Positions 13,097-18,360 of a DNA stretch of 20,883 bases are shown piece after piece. Under the pieces are notes generated by a model that did not search any database, was not told the DNA's origin, and saw nothing but the letters and a program-made list of their open reading frames with translations. Source of the DNA: a virus. The translations under genes and the position numbers were made by a program. Every line of letters starts with the position of its first letter. Within the stretch, counting starts at the first letter, position 1. The stretch spans positions 1 to 20,883 of the IMG/VR virus record IMGVR_UViG_3300027746_000113; one strand, written 5' to 3'.

Positions 13097-13292
13097 TTTT
13101 TGCGCCTTCAAGTCGTGCGAGATGAGCGTCGGAACGGCCGAGGTCTTGGCGTAGGTATTGCAACGCCAGCCGGATGGATATGTCGCGTTCGCTGCCCGAC
13201 GAGTGCTGCTCAGAGATGAAGCTGCACATGTCAACTATGTGACTCATTCTCAACCGTAAAATGGTGAGCGGAATGTTTTCGGTGGTGGTCAT
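13089..13292 (-). CDS. 67-residue hypothetical helical protein
   Basis: ATG 13292 overlaps the previous stop by four bases (ATGA), which rules out the longer open frame to 13394. The protein reads MTTTENIPLTILRLRMSHIV then ISEQHSSGSERDISIRLALQ, ending LARLEGAKNE, and is likely a short helical bundle. Its stop overlaps the start of the Rad52-like gene by eight bases. No motif is recognised. Co-translation with the annealing protein suggests involvement in recombination. Confidence 0.58.
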   Translation of the reverse strand: MTTTENIPLTILRLRMSHIVDMCSFISEQHSSGSERDISIRLALQYLRQDLGRSDAHLARLEGAKNE

Positions 13293-13462
13293 CGAAGAGC
13301 CGCCTGCCGGATAGCCCGCAGGGAAATGTTGCACACCTTCGACGCCGCCGACAACCACTCGTGGTGCTCTTTGGTGGGCAGGTTTTCTTCGCACAGTTCG
13401 TCCAAAATTTTTTGTGCATCCTCGATGAGCCCCGATGCTTGGATCAGGCGTGTGTCATTCAC
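13289..13462 (-). CDS. 57-residue hypothetical protein
   Basis: This gene is read from GTG 13462, which overlaps the previous stop (GTGA), to a TGA overlapping the next ATG. The product begins with the segment NDTRLIQASGLIEDAQKILD and continues ELCEENLPTKEHHEWLSAAS, ending in a basic helix (SLRAIRQAALR). Two helices with a central acidic loop are likely. It is too short for most gene finders. No family is recognised. Confidence 0.55.
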   Translation of the reverse strand: MNDTRLIQASGLIEDAQKILDELCEENLPTKEHHEWLSAASKVCNISLRAIRQAALR

Positions 13463-13641
13463 TTACTCCCCCGTTCTCTGTAGATGGCGCGAACCTGTTG
13501 GTCGCGTTCGATGATTTGTCGCTCAGTCATGCGTTTGTCGCTTTCGCGCAGCATGTTTTTGAACAGGGCCACGCATTCGGTGCAGGTGTCGCCGTGTTGC
13601 CACACCGGGTTGATGCAGCCGGGGATGACACATTTAGGCAT
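13459..13641 (-). CDS. 60-residue zinc-finger-like protein
   Basis: It starts MPKCVIPGCINPVWQHGDTC and continues TECVALFKNML, with cysteines at 4, 9, 20 and 23. This is a C4 arrangement that resembles small zinc fingers found next to phage recombination genes. The C-terminal half is a basic helix (ESDKRMTERQIIERDQQVRA). ATG 13641 has a GAGGTG ribosome site seven bases upstream and lies inside the end of the preceding Cys-rich gene. DNA or protein binding is likely. Confidence 0.65.
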   Translation of the reverse strand: MPKCVIPGCINPVWQHGDTCTECVALFKNMLRESDKRMTERQIIERDQQVRAIYRERGSK

Positions 13642-13774
13642 CGGCGTTCACCTCAAAGTGCGGGCATACGCAGGCGTAGCGGCCGTAGTCGGGGTCCTGG
13701 CATTCGCCGGCACACCGACCCCAACCCAGGTGATGTTCAGTAACAGAGTGTTCGCAGTAACCGCACACATTCAT
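13634..13774 (-). CDS. 46-residue Cys/His-rich protein
   Basis: The ATG at 13774 overlaps the previous stop (ATGA). The short product MNVCGYCEHSVTEHHLGWGR followed by CAGECQDPDYGRYACVCPH holds six cysteines and several histidines in 46 residues, enough for one or two zinc sites (CxxC, CxxxC, CxC...H). It overlaps the next zinc-finger gene by eight bases, so the two are co-translated. Tiny zinc proteins of this sort are frequent in mycobacteriophage early operons. No defined function is known to me. Confidence 0.6.
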   Translation of the reverse strand: MNVCGYCEHSVTEHHLGWGRCAGECQDPDYGRYACVCPHFEVNADA

Positions 13775-13980
13775 TGATCCCGCCTAGCCCACACGTCGTC
13801 GCGTTCCTGGGCGATACGGAGATCGTGGCTGCTGCTGTAGTCGAGGTAACCCCACACCAAGACGGCGACAGACGAAACAATCATCCCGATGCCGAACTTC
13901 CACAGGCTTTCGAAAACACCGAATGCCGCGTACAGGCAGCCGATAACAAACGTCAGGGCTAAGCCGATTCGGATACTCAC
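13771..13980 (-). CDS. Small two-span membrane protein
   Basis: GTG 13980 overlaps the previous stop by four bases, giving 69 residues. The longer open frame to 14136 is Pro/Arg-rich shadow. Two hydrophobic spans are visible, about 6-22 (LALTFVIGCLYAAFGVF) and 29-47 (FGIGMIVSSVAVLVWGYLD), with a short polar tail (ARRDQ) after a charged segment. It should insert in the cytoplasmic membrane as a helical hairpin. An early-operon membrane protein could act in exclusion of other phages or in altering host transport. Nothing in the sequence narrows this down. Confidence 0.65.
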   Translation of the reverse strand: MSIRIGLALTFVIGCLYAAFGVFESLWKFGIGMIVSSVAVLVWGYLDYSSSHDLRIAQERDDVWARRDQ

Positions 13981-14417
13981 GATGCAACCTCCTGTACCCA
14001 GCCGAGCAGGTCTTCTTTGGTGCGGTCCAATGGCAGGGCGGCCAACAGGATCATGGTGAGTTCCTGCAACGCTTGGCGGTCCAACAGTTCCAACGACCTG
14101 AACACAAGTTGCGGGTCTTCGTCGCGGATGCGGCACGCTAAATCCAACGCCGCTTCGACGGTCTGCTCGAGCTTGGCGGCGCGGCGTTCGGAACGCTCAA
14201 ATCGGTACCACCGTTTCGGGGCTGGTAGTTCACCGCGGATGCGTTGCACGTTGCGATCCGACATGCCCACGATGACGGCGATAGCAGTGGCCGACACCCC
14301 GGCTTTGGTGAGACGGTGAATTTCGTCGACCTGCTCAAGGCGTTCACGGTTGGTGTCGAATCGCCGATAATCCTTTTCGGCGTCGGCGACGGCCTGGGGT
14401 ACTGGTAAAAACCTCAC
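13977..14417 (-). CDS. Helix-turn-helix DNA-binding protein
   Basis: From GTG 14417, which overlaps the previous stop by four bases, the product has 146 residues. After a charged N-terminal helix, HRLTKAGVSATAIAVIVGMS (34-53) followed by DRNVQRIRGE is a good helix-turn-helix of the resolvase/MarR-like type, with the recognition helix at about 53-62. The C-terminal half is a helical module (AAKLEQTVEAALDLACRI, LVFRSLELLDRQALQELT). It may regulate early genes or act at the origin. The extension to 14477 in the open frame lacks support. The protein differs clearly from the repressor candidate on the plus strand. Confidence 0.72.
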   Translation of the reverse strand: MRFLPVPQAVADAEKDYRRFDTNRERLEQVDEIHRLTKAGVSATAIAVIVGMSDRNVQRIRGELPAPKRWYRFERSERRAAKLEQTVEAALDLACRIRDEDPQLVFRSLELLDRQALQELTMILLAALPLDRTKEDLLGWVQEVAS

Positions 14418-14665
14418 CACGTCACCGCCTTCAACTCGTTGACGGCGGCAGTGAAAGACATGTGCATGCTGCCCCACAGTGCAGACAGTTCATCGGTCAA
14501 GGTGATGGGTAAAGGCTTCGCTTGCCGGGTTCCGAAGTAGGCGGCTTCCCAAATGTCGTCGAGCAGCAACCGAAAGTAGGTGATGTCGGAATGAAAAGCG
14601 ACATCGTCGTCGGTGAATTTGCAGGCCGGTATCTGCAACATGGGCCACTCTTCTGAAATGGTCAC
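14414..14665 (-). CDS. 83-residue hypothetical protein
   Basis: The protein reads MTISEEWPMLQIPACKFTDD followed by DVAFHSDITYFRLLLDDIWE, ending SFTAAVNELKAVTW. It has no membrane segment and only a single cysteine. GTG 14665 and the final TGA overlap the neighbouring genes by four bases each, placing it firmly in the early operon. The mixture of short strands and helices fits a small globular domain. No family is recognised. Confidence 0.62.
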   Translation of the reverse strand: MTISEEWPMLQIPACKFTDDDVAFHSDITYFRLLLDDIWEAAYFGTRQAKPLPITLTDELSALWGSMHMSFTAAVNELKAVTW

Positions 14666-15015
14666 GCCGACACCTGGTTGTAGCTGTCAACGAAACGTTC
14701 CAACAACCCGAGATGGCGGGGACAAATTTCGGTGGCCGACATCATCAACACTTCGCCGGCCTGATGCAACGACAGGCCGTCGGCGGCGATGGCCTCCCCG
14801 ACACCGATGACACCGCTGATGGTGGGGTAGGCGTCGAGGGTTTGGCAGACAATGGCGCCGAACGTCGCCGTGTAGGCGTAGACGGCATCTCCGGTGTCAG
14901 CTTTGGCTTGGACCGCCAAAATAATGGCTGCGGTGATGAACCCGCCTGTGATGATGCCGAGGCTGAACGCCCTGACGGTTGTTTTTCGGACATTCGATAT
15001 GATGGGTGGGGACAC
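14662..15015 (-). CDS. Secreted DUF732-like protein
   Basis: The 117-residue protein has a signal segment (AFSLGIITGGFITAAIILAV, 16-35) with a likely cleavage site after Ala39 (AKA, then Asp). The mature part YAYTATFGAIVCQTLDAYP continues with ISGVIGVGEAIAADGLSLHQ and AGEVLMMSATEICPRH. Two cysteines at 57 and 98 probably form a disulfide. This layout matches the DUF732 family of small exported mycobacterial proteins, which supports a mycobacterial host. The function of the family is unknown; phage copies may change the cell surface of lysogens. The GTG start at 15015 has an AGAGG ribosome site and follows a strong hairpin at 15038-15066. Confidence 0.75.
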   Translation of the reverse strand: MSPPIISNVRKTTVRAFSLGIITGGFITAAIILAVQAKADTGDAVYAYTATFGAIVCQTLDAYPTISGVIGVGEAIAADGLSLHQAGEVLMMSATEICPRHLGLLERFVDSYNQVSA

Positions 15016-15037
15016 GGAACCTCTTCTTCCTTGTTCA

Positions 15038-15066
15038 GGCCCCGGCTGTTCACGCAGACCGGGGCC
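15038..15066. terminator. Perfect 8-bp GC hairpin between two early genes
   Basis: GGCCCCGG (15038-15045) pairs with CCGGGGCC (15059-15066) across a 13-base loop. In the plus direction it is followed by ACTTTTATG, a weak T-run, so it may stop antisense transcription. On the minus strand no T-run follows, so it may act instead as a pause or processing stem ahead of the DUF732-like gene. Its role is uncertain; the stem itself is plain. Confidence 0.45.
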
Positions 15067-15070
15067 ACTT

Positions 15071-15397
15071 TTATGGGTTGAGTTTTTGGAACATGCGGTC
15101 GATGTTGGCGAGGAGCCGTTCGACGTCGGGGTGGAGGTGCCCGCCGCCGCCGGCAGAACCCGCGCTGGTAATTCCAGCGGCGGCGGGCTTCACCGACTCG
15201 CATCCACAAGGGGGGTTGTGGGGGTCGGTGAGTTTGTGTTGGGCAGCCCACAGTTCGTCGGGCGCCCATGAATCGTGGTCAGCCTCAACATCAGCCAACC
15301 AATTAGTGGTGTCCATCGCCTCGAAGCTGCGCTGCGCCACCACAGGGGCAAACGCATTGATCAGCTTGTCGGCGATGTAACCGAGGAATCGGAGCAT
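15071..15397 (-). CDS. Hypothetical early protein with a hydrophobic N-terminus
   Basis: The 108-residue product begins MLRFLGYIADKLINAFAPVV, a possible amphipathic or membrane-peripheral helix. It continues FEAMDTTNWLADVEADHDSW and has a Gly/Ala-rich linker and a C-terminal helix (DVERLLANIDRMFQKLN). The sequence NPPCGCES has two close cysteines. The ATG at 15397 overlaps the upstream stop (TAATG). The Gly-rich spacer between two structured ends suggests a tethering protein. No family is recognised. Confidence 0.62.
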   Translation of the reverse strand: MLRFLGYIADKLINAFAPVVAQRSFEAMDTTNWLADVEADHDSWAPDELWAAQHKLTDPHNPPCGCESVKPAAAGITSAGSAGGGGHLHPDVERLLANIDRMFQKLNP

Positions 15398-15690
15398 TAC
15401 ACGGCCAAACGTCGTTGCGACCGAGACGTCATGGACGTCATGGCGGGGATGTGCAGCTCGTTGCGCCGAGGCCGCAAAGCCTCAATGGCGGCGTCCAGGT
15501 CGGCTTCGGTCATCCGCCATTTGCGTTGCACCTTGTACCCGGGCAGATGGGGTTTCTGGTAGCCGCGCAGATGGTCAGCCACCCAACGCTGCTCGGTGGG
15601 TCCGCTGTTGCCGCAGAGGATGACAGCGATTTCAGCCAACGAGTAGGTCCGCTTCGTTGCGGTTCGGTACGTGTCGGTGGAAGCGGACAT
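15397..15690 (-). CDS. Excise/Cro-like helix-turn-helix protein
   Basis: This is the first gene of the early operon, divergent from the repressor candidate. From ATG 15690 it encodes 97 residues; GTG 15699 would add three. YSLAEIAVILCGNSGPTEQR followed by WVADHLRGYQKPHLPGYK and the KWRMTEADLDAAIEAL helix forms a winged-helix of the MerR/Xis type, in which the wing carries the WRMTEAD-like strand. Such proteins act as excisionases that bend DNA at attR, or as Cro-like regulators. The place beside the repressor fits Cro, and the fold fits Xis. No ribosome site precedes either start, so a leaderless transcript is possible. Confidence 0.7.
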   Translation of the reverse strand: MSASTDTYRTATKRTYSLAEIAVILCGNSGPTEQRWVADHLRGYQKPHLPGYKVQRKWRMTEADLDAAIEALRPRRNELHIPAMTSMTSRSQRRLAV

Positions 15691-15699
15691 GACGGCCAC

Positions 15700-15856
15700 A
15701 TTAGCGTTGAGTGGTGACTAGCAACACGGCACGCCCAAACTTTTAGGTCACAGTTTGGTAACAGCCCGTCTTTAGCATTCCATTGCTATAGCGTCGGTGG
15801 TGGAGGTCGGCTACCCAATGCGGGGACAAGATCAGACCTAAGGGTAGGTTCCGATC
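15700..15856. promoter_or_regulatory. Divergent control region between early operon and repressor
   Basis: This 157-base gap separates the minus-strand early operon from the plus-strand repressor candidate, so both lysogenic and lytic promoters should lie here. AT-rich patches include ACTTTTAGGTCACAGTTTGG and a stretch around 15768-15790 with TTTAGCATTCCATTGCTATA, whose TATAGC could be a -10 element for the repressor. No -35 fits well at 16-18 bases. The half-site GTNAC appears twice (GTCAC, GTAAC) 11 bases apart and may be an operator. The exact sites are unproven. Confidence 0.45.
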
Positions 15857-16171
15857 ATGGAAGATTGGTCAGATTACGTTCGCCGGATCGTCGGGGAACT
15901 CAACCAGTTGGAAATCGCTGCCAAGACGGGGTTAGCGCAAACCAATATCGGCAGGTGGTTGCGGGGTGCGCCTGGTCAGCCGAAAGCCGACAGTGTCGTG
16001 ATCTTTGCCCGTGCGTTTAACGAACAACCGGTTGAGGCGTTGATGGCGGCAGGCTATTTGACGCCGGCCGAAGCCGGGGTGAAAGCACGGCTACCGAAGG
16101 CACGGACACCGCTGCGGGAGTACACCGAGCACGAGCTGATTGACGAGCTGTCAAGCCGATTCCCTGCCTGA
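15857..16171 (+). CDS. XRE-type repressor (candidate immunity repressor)
   Basis: This is the only plus-strand gene in the window. The 104-residue protein carries an N-terminal XRE helix-turn-helix: LNQLEIAAKTGLAQTNIGRW (residues 16-35), with LAQTNIGRWLRG as turn and recognition helix, then PKADSVVIFARAFNEQPVEA. The remaining residues form a helical C-terminus (YTEHELIDELSSRF). Its divergent position opposite an Xis/Cro-like gene and close to the integrase is typical of a lysogeny switch. It is short for a repressor with a full dimerisation domain but within the range of actinophage repressors. The ATG is preceded by AGG at nine bases. Its C-terminus lacks an ssrA-like degradation tag, and attP is not inside the gene. 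Confidence 0.78.
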   Translation: MEDWSDYVRRIVGELNQLEIAAKTGLAQTNIGRWLRGAPGQPKADSVVIFARAFNEQPVEALMAAGYLTPAEAGVKARLPKARTPLREYTEHELIDELSSRFPA

Positions 16172-16172
16172 G

Positions 16173-16313
16173 CTAACCGCATCGAACTTCGCCCCCCCCC
16201 CCCGTATTCAAGGATTTTTTTACGAGGTCGAGCAGGGCGCGACGGTCCTTGTCGGTGATGTTCCGAGGGTCGACGTCACCCGAATGCAGCAGATTGAAAA
16301 ACGTGTCAGTCAT
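16173..16313 (-). CDS. 46-residue protein with in-gene poly-G tract, facing the repressor
   Basis: ATG 16313 has a GGGGGA ribosome site and opens a frame reading MTDTFFNLLHSGDVDPRNIT then DKDRRALLDLVKKSLN, a neat pair of helices. A glycine run encoded by twelve consecutive G and a short end (EVRCG) follow. The gene stops one base beyond the end of the repressor gene on the other strand, so the two are tail-to-tail. The well-ordered N-terminal 36 residues and good ribosome site argue that it is real, while the poly-G end looks recently evolved or unstable. One extra G would open the frame far into the antisense of the repressor. No family is recognised. Confidence 0.5.
   Translation of the reverse strand: MTDTFFNLLHSGDVDPRNITDKDRRALLDLVKKSLNTGGGGEVRCG
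16192..16203. repeat. Homopolymer of 12 C (12 G on the coding strand)
   Basis: Twelve consecutive C, unique in the window, lie inside the 46-codon gene. Such tracts change length by slippage during replication and would shift the reading frame at the end of that gene. Sequencing or assembly errors at the same place are also common. Confidence 0.9.
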
Positions 16314-16408
16314 GCATCCCCCGCTAGCTTCCCCGGTATCACAGGCGGATCATGCACGCGCTGCAACAAATGAATTTCGAGGGAACGTAGCAGGAATCCC
16401 AGAAATAT

Positions 16409-17515
16409 TCACGGTTTCAGCATTCCCGAAAGAACATCGGCATTGCCCTGCCCCGATGATCGGTCTAGGTGCCCATACACCGAAACTGTGGTCACGATGG
16501 ACTCGTGGCCGAGCTGCGCCTGTATGGCGGGCAGCGGGCGGCCAGCGGTAATAAGCCACGACGCGCAGGTATGCCGCAGGTCGTGAATCCTTGGCCGTTT
16601 CTCCAAACCCTTGTCCTGGGCGCGGGCCACGGCGGGATGCCACACGTTCGGGGCGAACGACGCATTACGCACCACGCCGTCCGGGTTGTGCCGGCCCCGC
16701 CCAGAATTGGTGAACAGAAACTCACCCGAGTAGTCGAGCTGGGCGATGACTTGCGGCGGCAGGTTCACGGTCCGAACAGACTTCTTTGTCTTTGTCGGAC
16801 CTAGCTCGTAGCCGCCGCCTTCCTTCTTTTTCCAGGCCCGAGAAATCCTGACCGTGCCCGCGGCCTTGTCGACGTCCCGCGGGCGCAGTGCGGTGGCCTC
16901 AGACCAGCGGGCGCCCGACGTCACAAGGAAATCGACCAGCGGTATCCAATGCTCGGGGATTTCGGCCCGCAAAATCTGGTATTCGGCTGGCTCGAGGAAC
17001 ACGTTTTCTTCGGCGTTGGTGCGCGGTAGGCGGACGTGTTCGCACGGATTGGACTTGATGTGTCCGCGTTCCACGGCGGCGTTCATCGCGCCGGCCAGAT
17101 AGCCGTGCTTGTTGGCGACGGTCTTGCCTGCCGGCATCGCCCCGTTAGAGTTTTTCAGTCCTTGCATCCACGCCCGCACATCATCGGGGGTTAGTGCCGT
17201 TAACGGCATATCGACGAGGCCGGGAAAGTCTTTCGCGGCGTAGCGTCGATAGTTTTTAAGCGTTTCAGCGGTGACACCGGTCAGGTGATCGTTGTGGTGT
17301 TTGAGCCACTGTCCGACGGTCAGTCCACGGTCCTGGGCCACAACTATCTTCGTGATTTCCAAAGCCTTGAGCGCACCCACCTTGCCGACGAGGGCGTCGA
17401 ACTGTAGGGCTTCGGCATGATCATCGAAGCTGACCGAAGTTTCTCTACCTGCGATGCGGTAGCGAACCTGCGTGTATGCACTGCCATCGTTGCGGGTGCG
17501 GATTCTGACGCTCAC
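16409..17515 (-). CDS. int: Tyrosine integrase
   Basis: The 368-residue protein has an N-terminal arm-binding domain (RIRTRNDGSAYTQVRYRI, 4-21) and a core-binding domain (LTVGQWLKHHNDHLTG to SNPCEHVRLP, about 65-164). The catalytic domain carries the full tyrosine-recombinase set: Arg203 (SGARWSEA), Lys near 243 (TKTKKS), His311-x-x-Arg314 (HDLRHT), His337 (LGHES) and the nucleophile Tyr347 (VYGHL). It recombines attP with attB and, with an excisionase, reverses this. GTG 17515 has an AGGAT ribosome site within an inverted repeat (17518-17532) that could hide it. The attP core lies about 90 bases upstream, so int is probably transcribed from within attP, insulated from late transcription by the terminator at 17751-17779. 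Confidence 0.95.
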   Translation of the reverse strand: MSVRIRTRNDGSAYTQVRYRIAGRETSVSFDDHAEALQFDALVGKVGALKALEITKIVVAQDRGLTVGQWLKHHNDHLTGVTAETLKNYRRYAAKDFPGLVDMPLTALTPDDVRAWMQGLKNSNGAMPAGKTVANKHGYLAGAMNAAVERGHIKSNPCEHVRLPRTNAEENVFLEPAEYQILRAEIPEHWIPLVDFLVTSGARWSEATALRPRDVDKAAGTVRISRAWKKKEGGGYELGPTKTKKSVRTVNLPPQVIAQLDYSGEFLFTNSGRGRHNPDGVVRNASFAPNVWHPAVARAQDKGLEKRPRIHDLRHTCASWLITAGRPLPAIQAQLGHESIVTTVSVYGHLDRSSGQGNADVLSGMLKP

Positions 17516-17517
17516 AA

Positions 17518-17532
17518 CGCCTATCCTAGGCG
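17518..17532. promoter_or_regulatory. Inverted repeat covering the integrase ribosome site
   Basis: CGCCTA (17518-17523) and TAGGCG (17527-17532) form a 6-bp stem with a 3-base loop, placed so that the AGGAT ribosome site of the integrase falls in the stem. This could limit integrase translation. It could also be a binding site of a regulator at the edge of attP. Confidence 0.4.
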
Positions 17533-17535
17533 CAA

Positions 17536-17738
17536 TGTGGACCGGGTGTGTGGACGGGAAGTTTCTGTTTTCTGTTTTCGCAGGTCAGACTATGTAAATT
17601 GGGTGGAGCTAAGGGGATTCGAACCTGACTGAAAAAGGGCAAAAACATAGCGTGATCTGCGGTATGTTGTTTTGGCATGTACGACTGAGTACGACCGGTT
17701 ACCTGCGGAAACGTGTTGGCATGTGGACCACGTCCACA
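17536..17738. other. attP region with tRNA-Ala core and arm-type repeats
   Basis: The core, 17602-17626, reads on the minus strand as the 3' end of a tRNA gene: T-loop TTCGAAT, the 3' part of the T stem, then TAGCTCCA. Acceptor strand TAGCTCC matches the G3-U70 acceptor of tRNA-Ala. The 5' half of the tRNA is missing, as expected for an attP core that restores the host gene upon integration. TGTGGAC occurs at 17536-17542 and 17549-17555 on one side, at 17722-17728 on the other side, and inverted at 17732-17738. GTACGAC occurs twice (17679-17685, 17689-17695), and TTGGCATGT twice (17672-17680, 17716-17724). These are candidates for arm-type sites. The strand asymmetry and the exact exchange point cannot be fixed from this window. 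Confidence 0.75.
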
Positions 17739-17750
17739 CCCCTAAACACG

Positions 17751-17779
17751 AAAAAAGACCCCACCCAAGGGTGGGAGTC
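17751..17779 (-). terminator. Strong intrinsic terminator after the tmRNA-like RNA
   Basis: On the minus strand GAC(T)CCCACCC pairs with GGGTGGGGTC (10 pairs, one bulged T), directly followed by TTTTTT. It lies 18 bases past the 3' end of the 82-nt structured RNA and ends the late/lysis transcript before attP and the integrase. Confidence 0.85.
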
Positions 17780-17796
17780 TCAATCCAGCAAACTAG

Positions 17797-17878
17797 TGGA
17801 GCCGGTGCGATTCGAACGCACGTCCATCCCGGTTCCGCCGTGCGGATTTCGACGAGATGTAGAACCAGTCACGGCCCC
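17797..17878 (-). ncRNA. tmRNA-like mini RNA (tRNA-like domain only)
   Basis: The minus strand holds an 82-nt RNA. It has a 7-bp acceptor, GGGGCCG (17878-17872) with CGGCTCC (17804-17798), including the G3-U70 pair that identifies alanine RNAs, and a discriminator A. It also has a perfect T arm (GTGCG-TTCGAAT-CGCAC, 17821-17805) joined directly to the acceptor. The 50 nt in between form no D stem and no anticodon arm. Instead, CTGGTTC pairs with GAACCGG (7 bp) and CGTCG with CGGCG (5 bp). The 5' end (GGGGCCG, then CTGG and TTC) and the GGAC before the T stem resemble the ends of bacterial tmRNA as I remember them. No mRNA-like region with a tag frame fits. It lies between the gene at 17891 and a terminator. 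Other readings are a degenerate phage tRNA or a tmRNA relic. Confidence 0.55.
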
Positions 17879-17890
17879 TAGACAAAAAGT

Positions 17891-18130
17891 TCAGTCGGTG
17901 TCGACGTCAGCGTCTTCGCGTAGCTCGGTGGCTGTGCGAAGTAGGCCGTCGGTAATCCAGTCTGGTTGGTCGGCCGGCGCCCACACCCAGGCGGTCGATT
18001 CCACTTGACCTTCTGAGTTCATCTTTTCAAGTCCAAGGGCTAAAACGAATTGGCCAAGAACCCAGTTGTCGCCCTCGTCGTTGAGTAGGCGTTGGATGGC
18101 TGTTCGGAGCCGGTCAACGGGATTGGTCAT
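17891..18130 (-). CDS. 79-residue phage protein of a common mycobacteriophage type
   Basis: ATG 18130 overlaps the previous stop by four bases. The product starts MTNPVDRLRTAIQRLLNDEG, continues NWVLGQFVLALGLEKMNSEG and VESTAWVWAPADQPDWITDG, and ends with an acidic tail. Similar small proteins (NPVDRL...GQFVL...GLE, then W.W.P..QP.W...GL) are, as far as I recall, common in mycobacteriophages near lysis or regulatory genes, with no function known. It is the last protein gene before the tmRNA-like RNA, which begins 12 bases after its stop, so both are probably on one transcript. Confidence 0.7.
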   Translation of the reverse strand: MTNPVDRLRTAIQRLLNDEGDNWVLGQFVLALGLEKMNSEGQVESTAWVWAPADQPDWITDGLLRTATELREDADVDTD

Positions 18131-18351
18131 TTGTTGAGCCTGACTGCAAGCCGGTGCAGGGGATCTATGCGGCGAGGCCACTGCCGAAGCAGATGTAACG
18201 CTATGTAGGCGATGGCACCGTTGGTAATGAATGGGTGCCGGATTCGGTACCGGTCGACGGCTTCACTCAACAGTTGCCCGGGTGGGCACGCTGCCTCGTA
18301 GGCGACGATTCCGGCCACCAGGGCGGCCCAGGCGTAGTCGGCGTGCTTCAT
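18127..18351 (-). CDS. Small membrane-associated phage protein
   Basis: The 74-residue protein starts MKHADYAWAALVAGIVAYEA, a hydrophobic helix. It then has CPPGQLLSEAVDRYRIRHPF and ITNGAIAYIALHLLRQWPRR, a second hydrophobic helix, ending with LHRLAVRLNK. This layout recalls a family of small mycobacteriophage proteins (possibly DUF7427, by memory). ATG 18351 has GAGGGG as ribosome site. Its stop overlaps the next ATG by four bases. Function unknown; two spans suggest a role at the membrane near the time of lysis. Confidence 0.7.
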   Translation of the reverse strand: MKHADYAWAALVAGIVAYEAACPPGQLLSEAVDRYRIRHPFITNGAIAYIALHLLRQWPRRIDPLHRLAVRLNK

Positions 18352-18360
18352 GGTGTCCCC

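Noticed and set aside
15857-16171. Integration-dependent immunity (attP inside the repressor gene)
   Set aside because: The core lies upstream of the integrase, over 1.4 kb from the repressor, and the repressor has no ssrA-like C-terminal tag.
17797-17821. Use of the tmRNA-like RNA's 3' end as the attP core
   Set aside because: Its sequence differs from the mycobacterial ssrA 3' end as I recall it, and the RNA keeps its 5' half; the truncated tRNA-Ala end at 17602-17626 is nearer the integrase and flanked by repeats.
17797-17878. Ordinary tRNA gene
   Set aside because: Acceptor and T arm are perfect, but no D stem and no 5-bp/7-base anticodon arm with U33 can be drawn from the 50 bases between them.
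17652-18008. 118-codon plus-strand frame across attP and the tmRNA-like RNA
   Set aside because: It spans the terminator, the RNA and the antisense of the next gene, and has no ribosome site.
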